Shown: one piece after another, positions 49,195-59,944 of the stretch | How the letters are laid out: each line of letters begins with the position of its first letter | Position numbering within the stretch: the first letter of the stretch is position 1 | NCBI RefSeq assembly: GCF_018139145.2 | Contig: NC_059474.1 | Span: 38,458,344 to 38,522,343, forward strand | Length of the DNA stretch: 64,000 nucleotides | Reading direction: 5' to 3' | From: Gymnogyps californianus | Taxonomy: Eukaryota; Chordata; Aves; Accipitriformes; Cathartidae | Notes under the pieces: generated by a model | What the model was told of the DNA's origin: nothing | Databases searched by the model: none | Seen by the model: only the letters and a program-made list of their open reading frames with translations | Program-made: the position numbers and the translations under genes

Positions 49195-49742
49195 TCCTTT
49201 TTACAGTAATAATACACAAAGTTTCTCCAAAAGCAAACCATGAACTCTGCTTTTTATATTGTAGATCTTTTTTCCTCAAGGAGTTGTACATTAGTCACTG
49301 AAGGTTTATGTTGATTTAGGGAATTCTCTGCCCCATCCAGCTATAATGCCTACCATTCAGTAAGGAGTCTCGGAACAAAGTGAGAATGTAAGTGATGAAC
49401 AGCCATGTCAGAGGATCAGTCTGGTAAAAATCTGATACACAATTCCTTGCTTAACCTCCATGAACAGGAAAAACTTATAAAAGTAATTATTTATCAGTAT
49501 ACAAATCCAATTGACTATTACAAAACTACTTTTGGTGTCAAGTTGTCACTATCTGGACAAACATAATCTAGACAGTAAAAAGCATAACACTAATATATCT
49601 AGACAATGTATGTTATCACAAATTGATCTGACATACAAAATATAGACTTTAAAATTGTTAGAATACTTGCTGATACGTAGAGGAATAATACCGTTGACTA
49701 GATTTCCAAGAACAGAAGATCAAGGGTTGTTTCATTTTTGAT

Positions 49743-49777
49743 GTGGGTTTTGGGGTTTTTTTTTGTTTGTTTTTTTT
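49743..49777 (+). repeat. G/T-rich tract beside the solo LTR
   Basis: GGGTTTTGGGG is followed by T9 and TTTG units. It lies 23 bases before the LTR; a shorter similar tract (AGGGTTTTGGGTTTTTTT) lies at 50,395-50,412, just after it. Confidence 0.75.
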
Positions 49778-49800
49778 AAATATACTTTTAAAAATATTGG

Positions 49801-50372
49801 TGTCATGGTTTAACCCCAGCCAGCAACTAAGCACCACGCAGCCGCTTCCCCCTCCCCCTCCCAGTGGGGTGGGGAGGAGGAAAGGAAAAAAAAGTAAAAC
49901 TTATGGGTTGATATAAGAACAGATTAATAACTACAATAAAAATAAAATACACTACTAACTAATAATAATAGTAATGAAAAAGAATACAACAACAACAAAA
50001 AAACACTCAAGAAAAGACAAGTGATGCACAATGCAATTGCTCACCACCCGCTGACCGATGCCAGAGCAGCGATCCACCCCTCCCGGCCAACTCCCCCCTG
50101 TTTATATACTGGGCATGACATTCCATGGTATGGAATACCCCTTTGGCTAGTTGGGGTCAGCTGTCCTGGCTACACTCCCTCCCAGCTTCTTGCACACCTG
50201 CTTGCTGGCAGAGCATGGGAAACTGAAAAACCCTTGGCTTAAGATAAGCGCTACTTAGCAACAACTGAAACATCAGGGCGTTATCAACATCATTCTCACA
50301 CTAAATCCAAAACACAGCACTATACCAGCTACTGAGAAGAGAGTTAACTCTGTCCCAGCTGAAACCAGGACA
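49801..50372 (-). mobile_element. Solo LTR of an avian ERVL-type endogenous retrovirus, minus strand
   Basis: The segment starts TGTCATGGTTTAACCCCAGC and ends TCCCAGCTGAAACCAGGACA, 572 bp with TG...CA ends. I recognise it as the reverse complement of a common avian LTR whose sense strand begins TGTGCTGGTTTTGGCTGGG and ends with GGGGTTAAACCACGACA. Sense is therefore the minus strand, where a TATA box (TATATAAA, complement of 50,101-50,108) sits in the expected middle position. Landmarks such as the 'gtatggaatacccctttggc' and 'ttagcaacaactgaaacatca' stretches are all in order, so the LTR is close to complete. No internal retroviral sequence flanks it, indicating recombination between two LTRs left a solo copy. 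Flanking pentamers (ATTGG before, ATAAG after) are not identical, so the target duplication has decayed. Family name and class are from memory, not from a search. Confidence 0.9.
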
Positions 50373-53300
50373 ATAAGGCATCTCAAATTTTCATAGGGTT
50401 TTGGGTTTTTTTAAACATTTGAAAGATGCAAGGAGTTGCAAAGAGTAGGTGCTAAGGAATGTAATGGAATGAGCCAATCTAGAAGGCACAGGAGATTGTC
50501 TTGTACAGCCACTCTTTTGAGTACTATTAGAAGTGTGGATTTCATCCTAAGTACAATAGTGCTCAAGTATTTTATATGTGGGTGGTACGTGTCCAAAGTT
50601 TAATGAAAACATGTTCTTGTCCAATTATTATTTCTCCCAAGTAATTTATTAAAATATTTAAAAAATCATTTTGATAAGTGTGAATTGTAGTACATGATTG
50701 CCCTTGGAGATGTTACGGCTCTGTATACTTTTTGAGAATTCAAGTAAGCTTACTAAAATTGCATTACTTCTCACTTCAGGACATTTTATTTCTGTACAAA
50801 ATTGTTTACAAGTACCATAACAAAAGCATAGCTGAAAAAACCTCATGAGGCATCAGGTGTTTGATTTCAATAAAATATGTAAAAACTGCATGCACAAATC
50901 TGACCTGAGCTATTTGCCTAATTCAATATTTTCTAAAATTTTCTTCTGTGTCAGTTCCAAAGTACAAAGTTCAAAGAAACTAGCCTTTGCAGGATCAAAT
51001 AACAGCTATTTGCACTTTTGCAACCATATTTAGAGCAGATGCTGAGACAGAAGTCAACTGTACCATCTCCTAATTTAGGATAAACACATTTCAAACGATT
51101 CTGTTTATTTCTATGCGTGACAGTAATCTCCAGGACAGTAACTTTTTTGAGCTTTCTGGTTTTTTATTTGTTGCAATCCAGTTAGAACCATTAACGGCTT
51201 CTTAATATTCAGTAAGTCAGCATGCCACTAACTCTTGTTTTTCTGCTATATTTTAGTGTCTCAAAAACCTGATATGAGACTTTACTCACAACACCTCACT
51301 ACATGTCAGTGATTAAGCTTCTGTGTAAAATACTTCATGCTGCTTGCATCTTTACAAATCAGTGCATTTTCTACACTAACATTTCGTAAATGGGTATTAA
51401 CTTTTTCTCCAGTTTTGTGCAACTTATTTTAAATATCATGCAGTAGAGTGATTTTTCCCTCCTTTTTGCTCTGAAATTAATAGAATATCTTACTATCCTT
51501 AGAAATGGATTATGAAATAAGATTTTCTGTATTTCAGCAATCATCTCCACTCAAATAATTGACTTATGATGACACAAGCTTAAATAGAAAGGCTCAGCTG
51601 TTCAGCACAGTGTATCTATTGAGGCTATTTATTAGGCCTATTTAGGCTTATTTTATTTAGGTTTATTTTGTCCACCTATTCAGGAGGACAGAAAAATATC
51701 ACAATTGAAATTATGTATTCTGCTTTTCTTTTAGCATGTATAAATCAGTAAAATAGAACTAAATTGTTGGCCCTTTTTCATTTTTTCTGTCATTCCCAGG
51801 TGCTATTAAAAAAATATTGGAAAAATACTAGATTAAAAATTCTCCAATTTGCAGTTCCAGACTCTCTAATATTTTTTTGCTTATTGCATTTGCACAGAAG
51901 CAATTTGTATTTGCAATTTCATATTGTCTGTAGTTAAACCTCCTTGAAACTTGTGCTTAGTGACTGCAGAAAATTAGTTTTAAAGTAAGTTGCACACAAC
52001 TGTAATGGTGTAGCATATAACTTGGCCCCTTGTGGCTGGTTATAAACTTAGAGAAATCAGTGTCTTTTATATCAGCAACCAAGCTCACTTAAGTCATGTG
52101 TAGATGAAAGCTTGACAGTTTGAGTTCAAGCACTACAACCATAGACGAATATAAACACAATTTAAATACACGTTTCTACCTGTGTGGATATCTATGTAAG
52201 CGGACACAGTATTCTTTTCTATGATACAATTTTCTCTTTTAAACGTGTATTCTTACTGTTTCACAAAACACAAGTTCAAAGGAGCACTAACAGGGGAAAT
52301 TAGGTCACAATTTACCCCCCCCATATTTATTTTGTTTTTGAAAAACAAGAAAATTACAGAAACTGAGTTCCTTGCTGATTATTTTGCAGACACTATACTA
52401 TACAGCCTTATCATTCAACTGTTCCTGTGTGCTAATCATTGAACAGCAAATTACAACTTGAAAGTTACCTGATTCACATATTTTCCCCATACTTGTTGCA
52501 GTGTAATTTGACAACCTATTCTAACCTTTGCAATGAACGCTTCACCTGGATTAGCCACCAAAACAGAGCGTTCCAGCTTCACATACTTCCAATCGCGTTT
52601 TCTCTTAACTCTTGCATGAAGCAATTCAAGTTCTTGATTTTGACATGAGCTAAAAAAGCTACTGAGATCTTGAGAGAGACAGAGAGAGTCTCAGATATTA
52701 CTTCTGCTTCTTGAACGTGCCCAGCATAAATCCATTGTACCAAATCCTTAACAAACACAATATGGATTAGCCTTTTTTTCAGGGAAAAACAGGTGTTTGG
52801 GCTTAGCACATACTCTGGCTGACCACATGCCATGATAGAATGGAAGAGCACACACACAAACTACTCAGCAGTAGGATTTACAAGTACTTTTAGTTACAAA
52901 AAGTTTTCAGTCCCATCGCTGTCCCAGCAGCATGCCAACAGAACATGTTCAAACTATGATTTTCTTTCCAGAGGCTTATAGAACAAAATGGCAAGACTCG
53001 CAGCCTGGCACAAATCCCAGTACTATGCTAACTTTTAAATACCTACTAAATCACAGTGACCACAGACAGTTGCAAAGAAAGTGTCATCAAATTTTTTAAA
53101 CATGCAAAATCAGCAGTCTTCCTTAGCTATGTTCTCAGAAATGACTAAGCTATTCCTCCCTGTTGACTCAAACAAATAAGATAAAAATCAACCTGAGCCT
53201 GACATCAAGCACAGCAAGTTTTCAGTCCATCCACCTATACTTAAATAAGCTTTTAAATCTAGGATGTTATTCAAGCAGAGTTAAAAAGTCTTACTTACAG

Positions 53301-56300
53301 ATGCAACCACTTTAATGTTAATAGAAAGAAATGTTTAACCTTAACTATATTAAAGTCCAAAGAAGGTACACAAGCTTTAATGAACCTTGTAATTTAAAGT
53401 GACATTCTTTAATATTTGGCAGCAACTTTTTTTTTAAGGTTTAACATATGCAAATTCTATCCCATTTTATCAAGTGATATGTCAGAGGACTTATCTATGT
53501 GAACTTTTCTTAAATTTAAAAGTTTAAGAGAAAAACTGAAAATAAAATTGTATCAAAAGATAATCTTACTCAAGGTAAGGGATAAAAATCATGCCGTGCC
53601 TCGTGGTTTTTTTTTTTTTTAAAGTAGCTTTTTAAATCATGGCACAGTGATTCTGAATAGGATTCTAGTACAGGATAAAGTCAACGTGGCTATAGAATGT
53701 AGTGAACAGATGCCAAATTTTTACACACAAAACTGAGTATATTCAGCATTAATAAAAATCATAAGTGAACTAAACCAATTATCTCCAGTTCTTTACTAAA
53801 TGATACCCTATGAGGAGATTTTTCCCTCCTTCTAAATGAAAAACTTTTTTTAAAAAAACTCATTGTATAATTATATATTTTTTTAAAATTCTGTTGAAAA
53901 GACTCTAGCCACTATGACAAAAAGGAATTCTGTATATACTTAAGGAAGGATTATCAAGATATGTCTTAAAAAACCCTGAAAAATATATTCAACCAATCTT
54001 GAAAACAGATGTTAGAAAGCAAAATAAGTTATTTTTTCTCTATGTGAACTACTGCTGTGCATACTGGAACAAGCTAAGTTTCAAAAAGATAAGGAAAAAA
54101 TAAAATTTGCTTATTAAAACATGTTAAATTCAGATTGGTTGTTTATATGCTACATTTATATATTCCTGAAAAATCACTCTGCTAACACACACTCCTTGAA
54201 TCCAGCACTGTGCTTTGGGCTTGATATAGAGGAATGAAATTATGTTCTGCACTTTCCCTGCTGGGGGCAATATGACTCCACTTGTCTTCAATGAATGACC
54301 AGAAGTTACATAGAAGTGGAAACACTCAAAGCATTTTAAAATACCAGACTGAGTCCCTGAAGTAGAACGGGGGCGTTGGGACCAAAAATGTCTTAGTGAA
54401 GTTTATCAGGAACTGTAAATGCAAAGAGTCACTTGAAGTGGCTGGAGAAGGCTGGGTAGATGCTTTCATGTTTTTTTTATTGTTACTTGTGTCACAGAAC
54501 AGGAGGAATAAAAACAAAAAAATCACCACTCTAATCAGTTAAACAGTCAAGGGTTGTGCATATCAGCTATGACCTATATAAAACAATATCACAATCTCAC
54601 AAATTAATAATAACGTATATCCTCCAAATCCTTTGCAAAACTGATGTTTTTGTGAACTTCTTGTGAAATTACATTGATAAAAGAAAAAGATTAAAGTGAG
54701 ATAGGAGTAGATAAATAAGAACTAATATGAACAGGTATGTCAGATCAAAAATAGGAATTAGAAAACTTTCAAGCCACATTAGTAATTGCCAGACTCATAG
54801 TTTACTAGTATTTTCTGCTTAAATACTTTGTTGTCGAATCTAGGTTTACCAAGTAAAAAATACTTATTTGAATAAAGAAGTTACAATTTATAATGCCACC
54901 TACTGAAAGATACAACTAAATACCTAACTAAATAGATTTCACTAGATGCCATTTAGATATACGTTTTAATTCAGCCCTCTGATTGTTATTTTCTGGTTTA
55001 TTATGAATTACATTTATGTGTATAAATGTAACTCCTAGAAGATTCTGATACCATTTCCACTTCAAAAGCGGGCAAATCTGGGTTTTACCTTTTTTTTCCT
55101 CCTGTCTGCAGGTGCTTATAAGCTTCACCAAACTTCAATCTTTCATCTTGAAGTTTTGTATGCTACTATCAGCCTTCACACATTTCTGAACAAAATAAAG
55201 AATGCTCCAGCCCATTTCCAGAAATATTTAGCTATGGGGAGGAGAGCAATGGCTTATTATGTAAATATAATAATTAAACAATCTTAAAAGGACTGTGGGG
55301 TGTCTACTTGCTTTGCAGTTAGACAGATTTACTTGAACTCCACACAAAACTGAAAGAAAAAAATTAAATAAAATCCCTCTTCCTTTGAAGTCCCTGAAAA
55401 AACCTCAAGTTCCACAAACAGAGGCGTAAGGGTTGATCATTCCTCCAAACACTATCTGTACTAAGCTTTCTGCTACTCAGTTATAAAAACTATGTAAAAC
55501 TGTTCTTAGTTTTCCCATGGTCCAAATATTTGGTGAATTGAGAGGGAGGATGAAGACCAATATAGGCAGGATATGGAACTAAACTCATTAAGATTAAGAC
55601 ACAAGATTAAAAGTAAGTACACTTAAAAAGAGTACATTTAATCCTCCTTTCACCAAACACAACAGACTATCCTCAATTGTGTTGTCTCTGCAGGGTGGAC
55701 AGAATAGCATGATATGTTTGTGTTGCAACATCATATTTCATTTGTACAAGGGACACACAAACCTTGAAGGTGGCAGCATTAGGATCGTAGCCTTAAAGAG
55801 GATAGTGACCATATCCTTAGAGATAGTTTACCACAATACTCAGGGCGAGTTAAATCATTGCTCCTTAGCAAGCTAGTTCTTTAAGGTAACATTAAAAGAA
55901 CTATAGTGCTCTGCCTACATAAAGCAACAGGAAGCAGATACTTTCTGTCCTTTCCAAATACACACTTCAAGTTGCATTTGACTCTTTGGAGGGGTTGCTT
56001 TTGATTAACTTTAGATAACTTGCACAGTATTTGCTCCACAAAGTTTTGGATATTTTTTTGTAAAACTAAGTGATACCACTGAACAATTTTAAGGCAAATC
56101 TATTATACTCTTTTTGATGAGGAAAGCAAGAATATGGCTTTACTGACAACAGCCCAACAATACTGAAAGGGTAGCACTTCAATTACCTCCTCGTATCTCC
56201 TCTTCAGGCCACACAAGTTTGCCTTGTGATAGCTCCACTGGAACCTGCCTTGAACTGATTTCAGCTCCCTGAAAGCTAGTAAATACATAACAAACATGTA

Positions 56301-59300
56301 ATTTGATAGTGCCAAAAGAAGGTGGTCTTGTCCCTTTTCCCTCCTCCTCCCACTTCTATTCTGATATTCCTTTCTTCCTTCTTTGCCATACCTAACCTTG
56401 TTCCATTCCTTGTGCCTTTTCTAGCACTAATTGGATCTCTTCCATGAGCTGATTTCACTCAGTAGAATAGTTAAAAAAATCCCCCAAACTACAAGCAGTT
56501 GTATGCAGTACTAGTGAGTTATTTTGCTGATTTTCTGAAGGTAGCCCAGAAGGGAAGTGGTAGAGTACAGCCTCAAACAAAGATGGCAGAGGAAAAGGAG
56601 AGAGGAATTCTTCTCCCTTTTTTGGGGGGTAGTTGGTAGAATATACATTTTTGAAAGCATTTTCCAACTCAAATTAACACAAAAGATAAAACCTCTCAAC
56701 CAATTATTTCAGCTCAGATGTGAGATGACAGCTTAAGGACCAATGATAGTGTATAGAGAACTCAGGCATCTTCTCTCCTCCTTCCATGGACCAATGTTTT
56801 AGTTAACGTTGTTGCTTAAGGCTCTGAATTGAACAGAAGCATCTTCTCCATAACATTAACATCTCAGGGTGCCTTGTTATACATTCCAATGACTTTCTAT
56901 GAGAAAATCTGCATATTTGGAGTTCATTCCCTTCCACTTCCTGACAGAGATAGCAACATAAAAACAGGTGCATCCATAAAGATTTATAGCAATGAGGCAA
57001 CTGTCAGCTAAGACCTTGAAGATTTCTGTCGTCGGAATACTCTGACAAGTTATAAACATTAAATAATAAGGTCCACTGGAGAGTTAAATTAACTTCTAAC
57101 ATAACTCAGTCATTTATTTCCATGCAACCAGACTCTTCCTGTTTCCTCCCCTACCTCCCAAAAAAATGCCCAGACCCTTAGAACTGTTAAAACAACATTA
57201 AGACTCATCACATGTTTCCATTTTAGTGACATAGATATTACTCATAGTTTTTTTTTTTTTGTCTGTTTGACAAAAAAAATGCAGGGATATAGGTTGAGAA
57301 CCTATTAGAAAACTGAAAGGAAGGAGTTTATTCAAAGGCCCCTTGGAAGGTGAGAAGAATCCTTGCAGCTCTCTTACATATTACATAGCTTTATATAAAA
57401 GAAAGTTTTAAAGTGTCCAAATAGCTCTAAGGAAGAAAAATGGCTAGACTTATTTAAGTTGCAAGAAAAAAAAAAATCTGTAAATGTAAGTAGCGCTATA
57501 TAAAATTGTGAGACAGAAAGATGGCTTGGGCCTCAGAGCACAGTATGGTAAAAAAAGATCTAAAATGTCTCCACTGCTGAAAGACAGGTCTTGTTCTGCC
57601 CCCTTTCTCACCTACTCTTGCTGCTATCCTTACAGTTCAGTCTGTTCCCTGCTATTTGGGTAATTAAAATCTCAAAGTCTTCCTCCTGAACGTAACACAC
57701 GGAGAAAAAAAAATCATTTAATTCTCCACTATGGAGGTATCCACATGGTATGGATAACAGCAGCTGATATGGCAGGGATGCGAGTGTAAAGAGCATGTGA
57801 AAGGAACATCTGCAACTGCCTATGATGCATTTGCCCCAAAATTATAATGCTAGAGAAGATTACAACGCTTGGTCAGATTAAACGTTAACCAGGAGACTAC
57901 AAAGAGGTTTTAAAGAGTCATCTCCAAAAAGTGTAAAAGAATAACAAACATTTGTAACAGTAGGGACAAAGAAGAATAACTGAGTAGAGAACAAAGCCTG
58001 GTTTGAATCCTGTCAAAGCCAGAAATCACTGACCTTGCCATCTCCACCTAGGTGTACCTTCCTCGCCAGGCACTGAGACAGCCTCCAGCAGCTGGAGTGA
58101 CAACACACAGCGCAACAAGCAGGGGGACACCCACCCCCCTGCCCTGGGCATGTGAAGGTTCAGGTGTTTTCTCACCAGCACACGGATTGTAGGGGCAGCA
58201 CAGGCACACAAAACACACTCATCTCCAACATGAGGCATGTGTAAATAGGGGAAACCTTAATCCCAGAAGAGGAGGTGTGTTTGACCCACACATTCTGTGA
58301 GGGAAGGAGATGCATGCCACCTGCAGGGGTTGTTGTTGGTGGGGAGTTGCACCTTTGTGGGATTATGAACTGCTTCAATCCCAATTTGATGGAAACCATG
58401 TGAATCAAGAAGTTTTGGTTTTTTGGGGGGGAGGATTAGTGGTGGGAGGACATTGGGGTTGGGTTTGGTTTTGTTTGTTTTTTTTTCCCTGCAACACTCC
58501 ACCTGACAAAAACAGACAAGTCCAGACCTGTAAATGACTTTGGCACCTAAAACTTGGACTTAGGTTGCAGTTCCACTGCAGCCTGACAATAATCTGGTAG
58601 CTGCCAGCATCCCATCCTCTCCATTGATGCATTCCAGCTTAGAGCTGGTGCCAGGTTCCAGTGACCCAGTGAACCATTTCCTGAACAATTTCAGTGGCAG
58701 ACATTAAACCAACCCCTCTTGGAGTGTCCAGGTACTTAGAGTGGGCCTGAATACGTGGAAAAAACTGACTGAGGTGACCCAGCCCCTTGTTCATTTGAAT
58801 CTGTGTCTTCCAGGACTTGGAAGACAGGTCTGCTAAGCCACACAGTTTTAACAGAAGCTGAACCCTCTAACCTTCTTTCAGAATTCAGCTGCTATCAGTT
58901 TGTTTTAAAAACCACTCCAAATAAATTGATGTTATCTTCTTTTAATAATTATCAGCTATGACAATCAATTTTCATACAGCACTTCTGGTGCAGTTCCCTA
59001 CTGCTGAGATTTGAGTCCCTTTCTCTACTCCTAACCATGCTTGAGGCTAATTTTAGGACAGGCAGTCACTGTTGATCACAATTCTCCCATCACAGTTGTG
59101 CCGCAGCAAAGGGAAGCCAATATTTGCTAGGTAAGGAAAAAAAGAAAAAGTTTACCTGTGATCCATTCCATTGCACAAAGACTTCTTCATGAATTTTGCA
59201 TTAAGTAGCCAATGAAACAGCAACCAAACTCATAGAACAGATTTCTACCACCTGATCCAACTACTGATGAATCCCATATAAAGATCTGTGTTCCTGGCCA

Positions 59301-59624
59301 ACGCTGCCATCTGCTTCCCCTTCTAACCAATCCTGCTCTACACCCTGCCTAAAGATAAGCCACAAAGGAGTGTATGCCAAAGGAAATTAATAATTGTTCT
59401 GTTCCCCAGCTTTCTACCAGTGGTTACTGACAGCAGTACAGTAAGATACCGCAAAACATTTCAAAGACTTTTATATGTTTAAACCCAGATTCCTCAAGAA
59501 AAATAGCATTTCTCCATAACCAGAAGTACTGTAAAAGATAATATTCAGAAACACTAATTTTAACTAAGAAGGTAGCCTTCCTAGGACACCTCTGTAATTG
59601 GAGGAGAGAAAACGCCTCCTCTCT
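50373..59624. other. Long unique interval without a recognised gene
   Basis: No gene is recognised. It contains local TTTAGG-like repetition near 51,617-51,669, an exon-like segment at 55,694-55,769, T/A homopolymers, and a GC-richer patch at about 58,000-58,830 that includes a G/T tract at 58,411-58,486. The patch has overlapping short open frames on both strands and no recognisable domain. Confidence 0.6.
58411..58486 (+). repeat. G/T-rich low-complexity tract
   Basis: It contains TTTTGG, G7, GGTGGGAGGA, GGGGTTGGGTTTGG and TTTGTTTG units with few A and almost no C. Several G3+ runs are present but some loops exceed seven bases, so the strict quadruplex rule is not met. Short open frames here on both strands are composition artefacts. 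Confidence 0.75.
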
Positions 59625-59944
59625 CTATACCTAGTGTGACACCAGATGAATGCATTCACAGCTGGTGCTGAAGAAACCGTGCCCACACTGCATGCATTTC
59701 AGGAGGATCTACCCCAGGCCAGTTGAGCCTAGTGCTGTGCGTGAATACCCAGCAGAGGCTGGAGCGCATTTCCTCTGCCCCTGGAAGGCACCTTATGGCT
59801 CAGTTTTGTTTGTGAGGAACCCAGCTGTGCTCTCGAAGACTGCTCCACGATATGAACTGAGATGTCTTATATGAGGAGATTCACAAGCACATGCCTCACC
59901 TGAATGGAAATGCTGATGTAGACACACCCATAGACATAGCCTTA
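59625..59944. mobile_element. Possible inverted-repeat DNA element relic
   Basis: The right edge, read on the minus strand from 59,944, is AAGGCTATGTCTATGGGTGT, resembling both the left edge of the 2.9-kb candidate (AAGCTATGTCTCTAC) and, more loosely, the left edge of this segment (CTATACCTAGTGTGACACC). The interior is GC-richer than its flanks. The open frame at 59,650-59,874 inside it matches no family I know. The terminal similarity is weak, so this is tentative. Confidence 0.2.

Larger units (their letters stand above)
39529..49742. other. Long unique AT-rich interval without a gene
   Basis: No gene or named repeat is recognised. Segments at about 40,420-40,650, 44,160-44,290 and 45,100-45,330 read like conserved non-coding elements. 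It also holds a G/T tract (43,821-43,889), a 9-bp hairpin (45,396-45,419), an alternating purine-pyrimidine run (45,732-45,757) followed by C8TC5, and a 13-bp-arm palindrome (49,168-49,194). Overlapping open frames on both strands near 46,750-46,990 encode nothing recognised. Confidence 0.65.
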
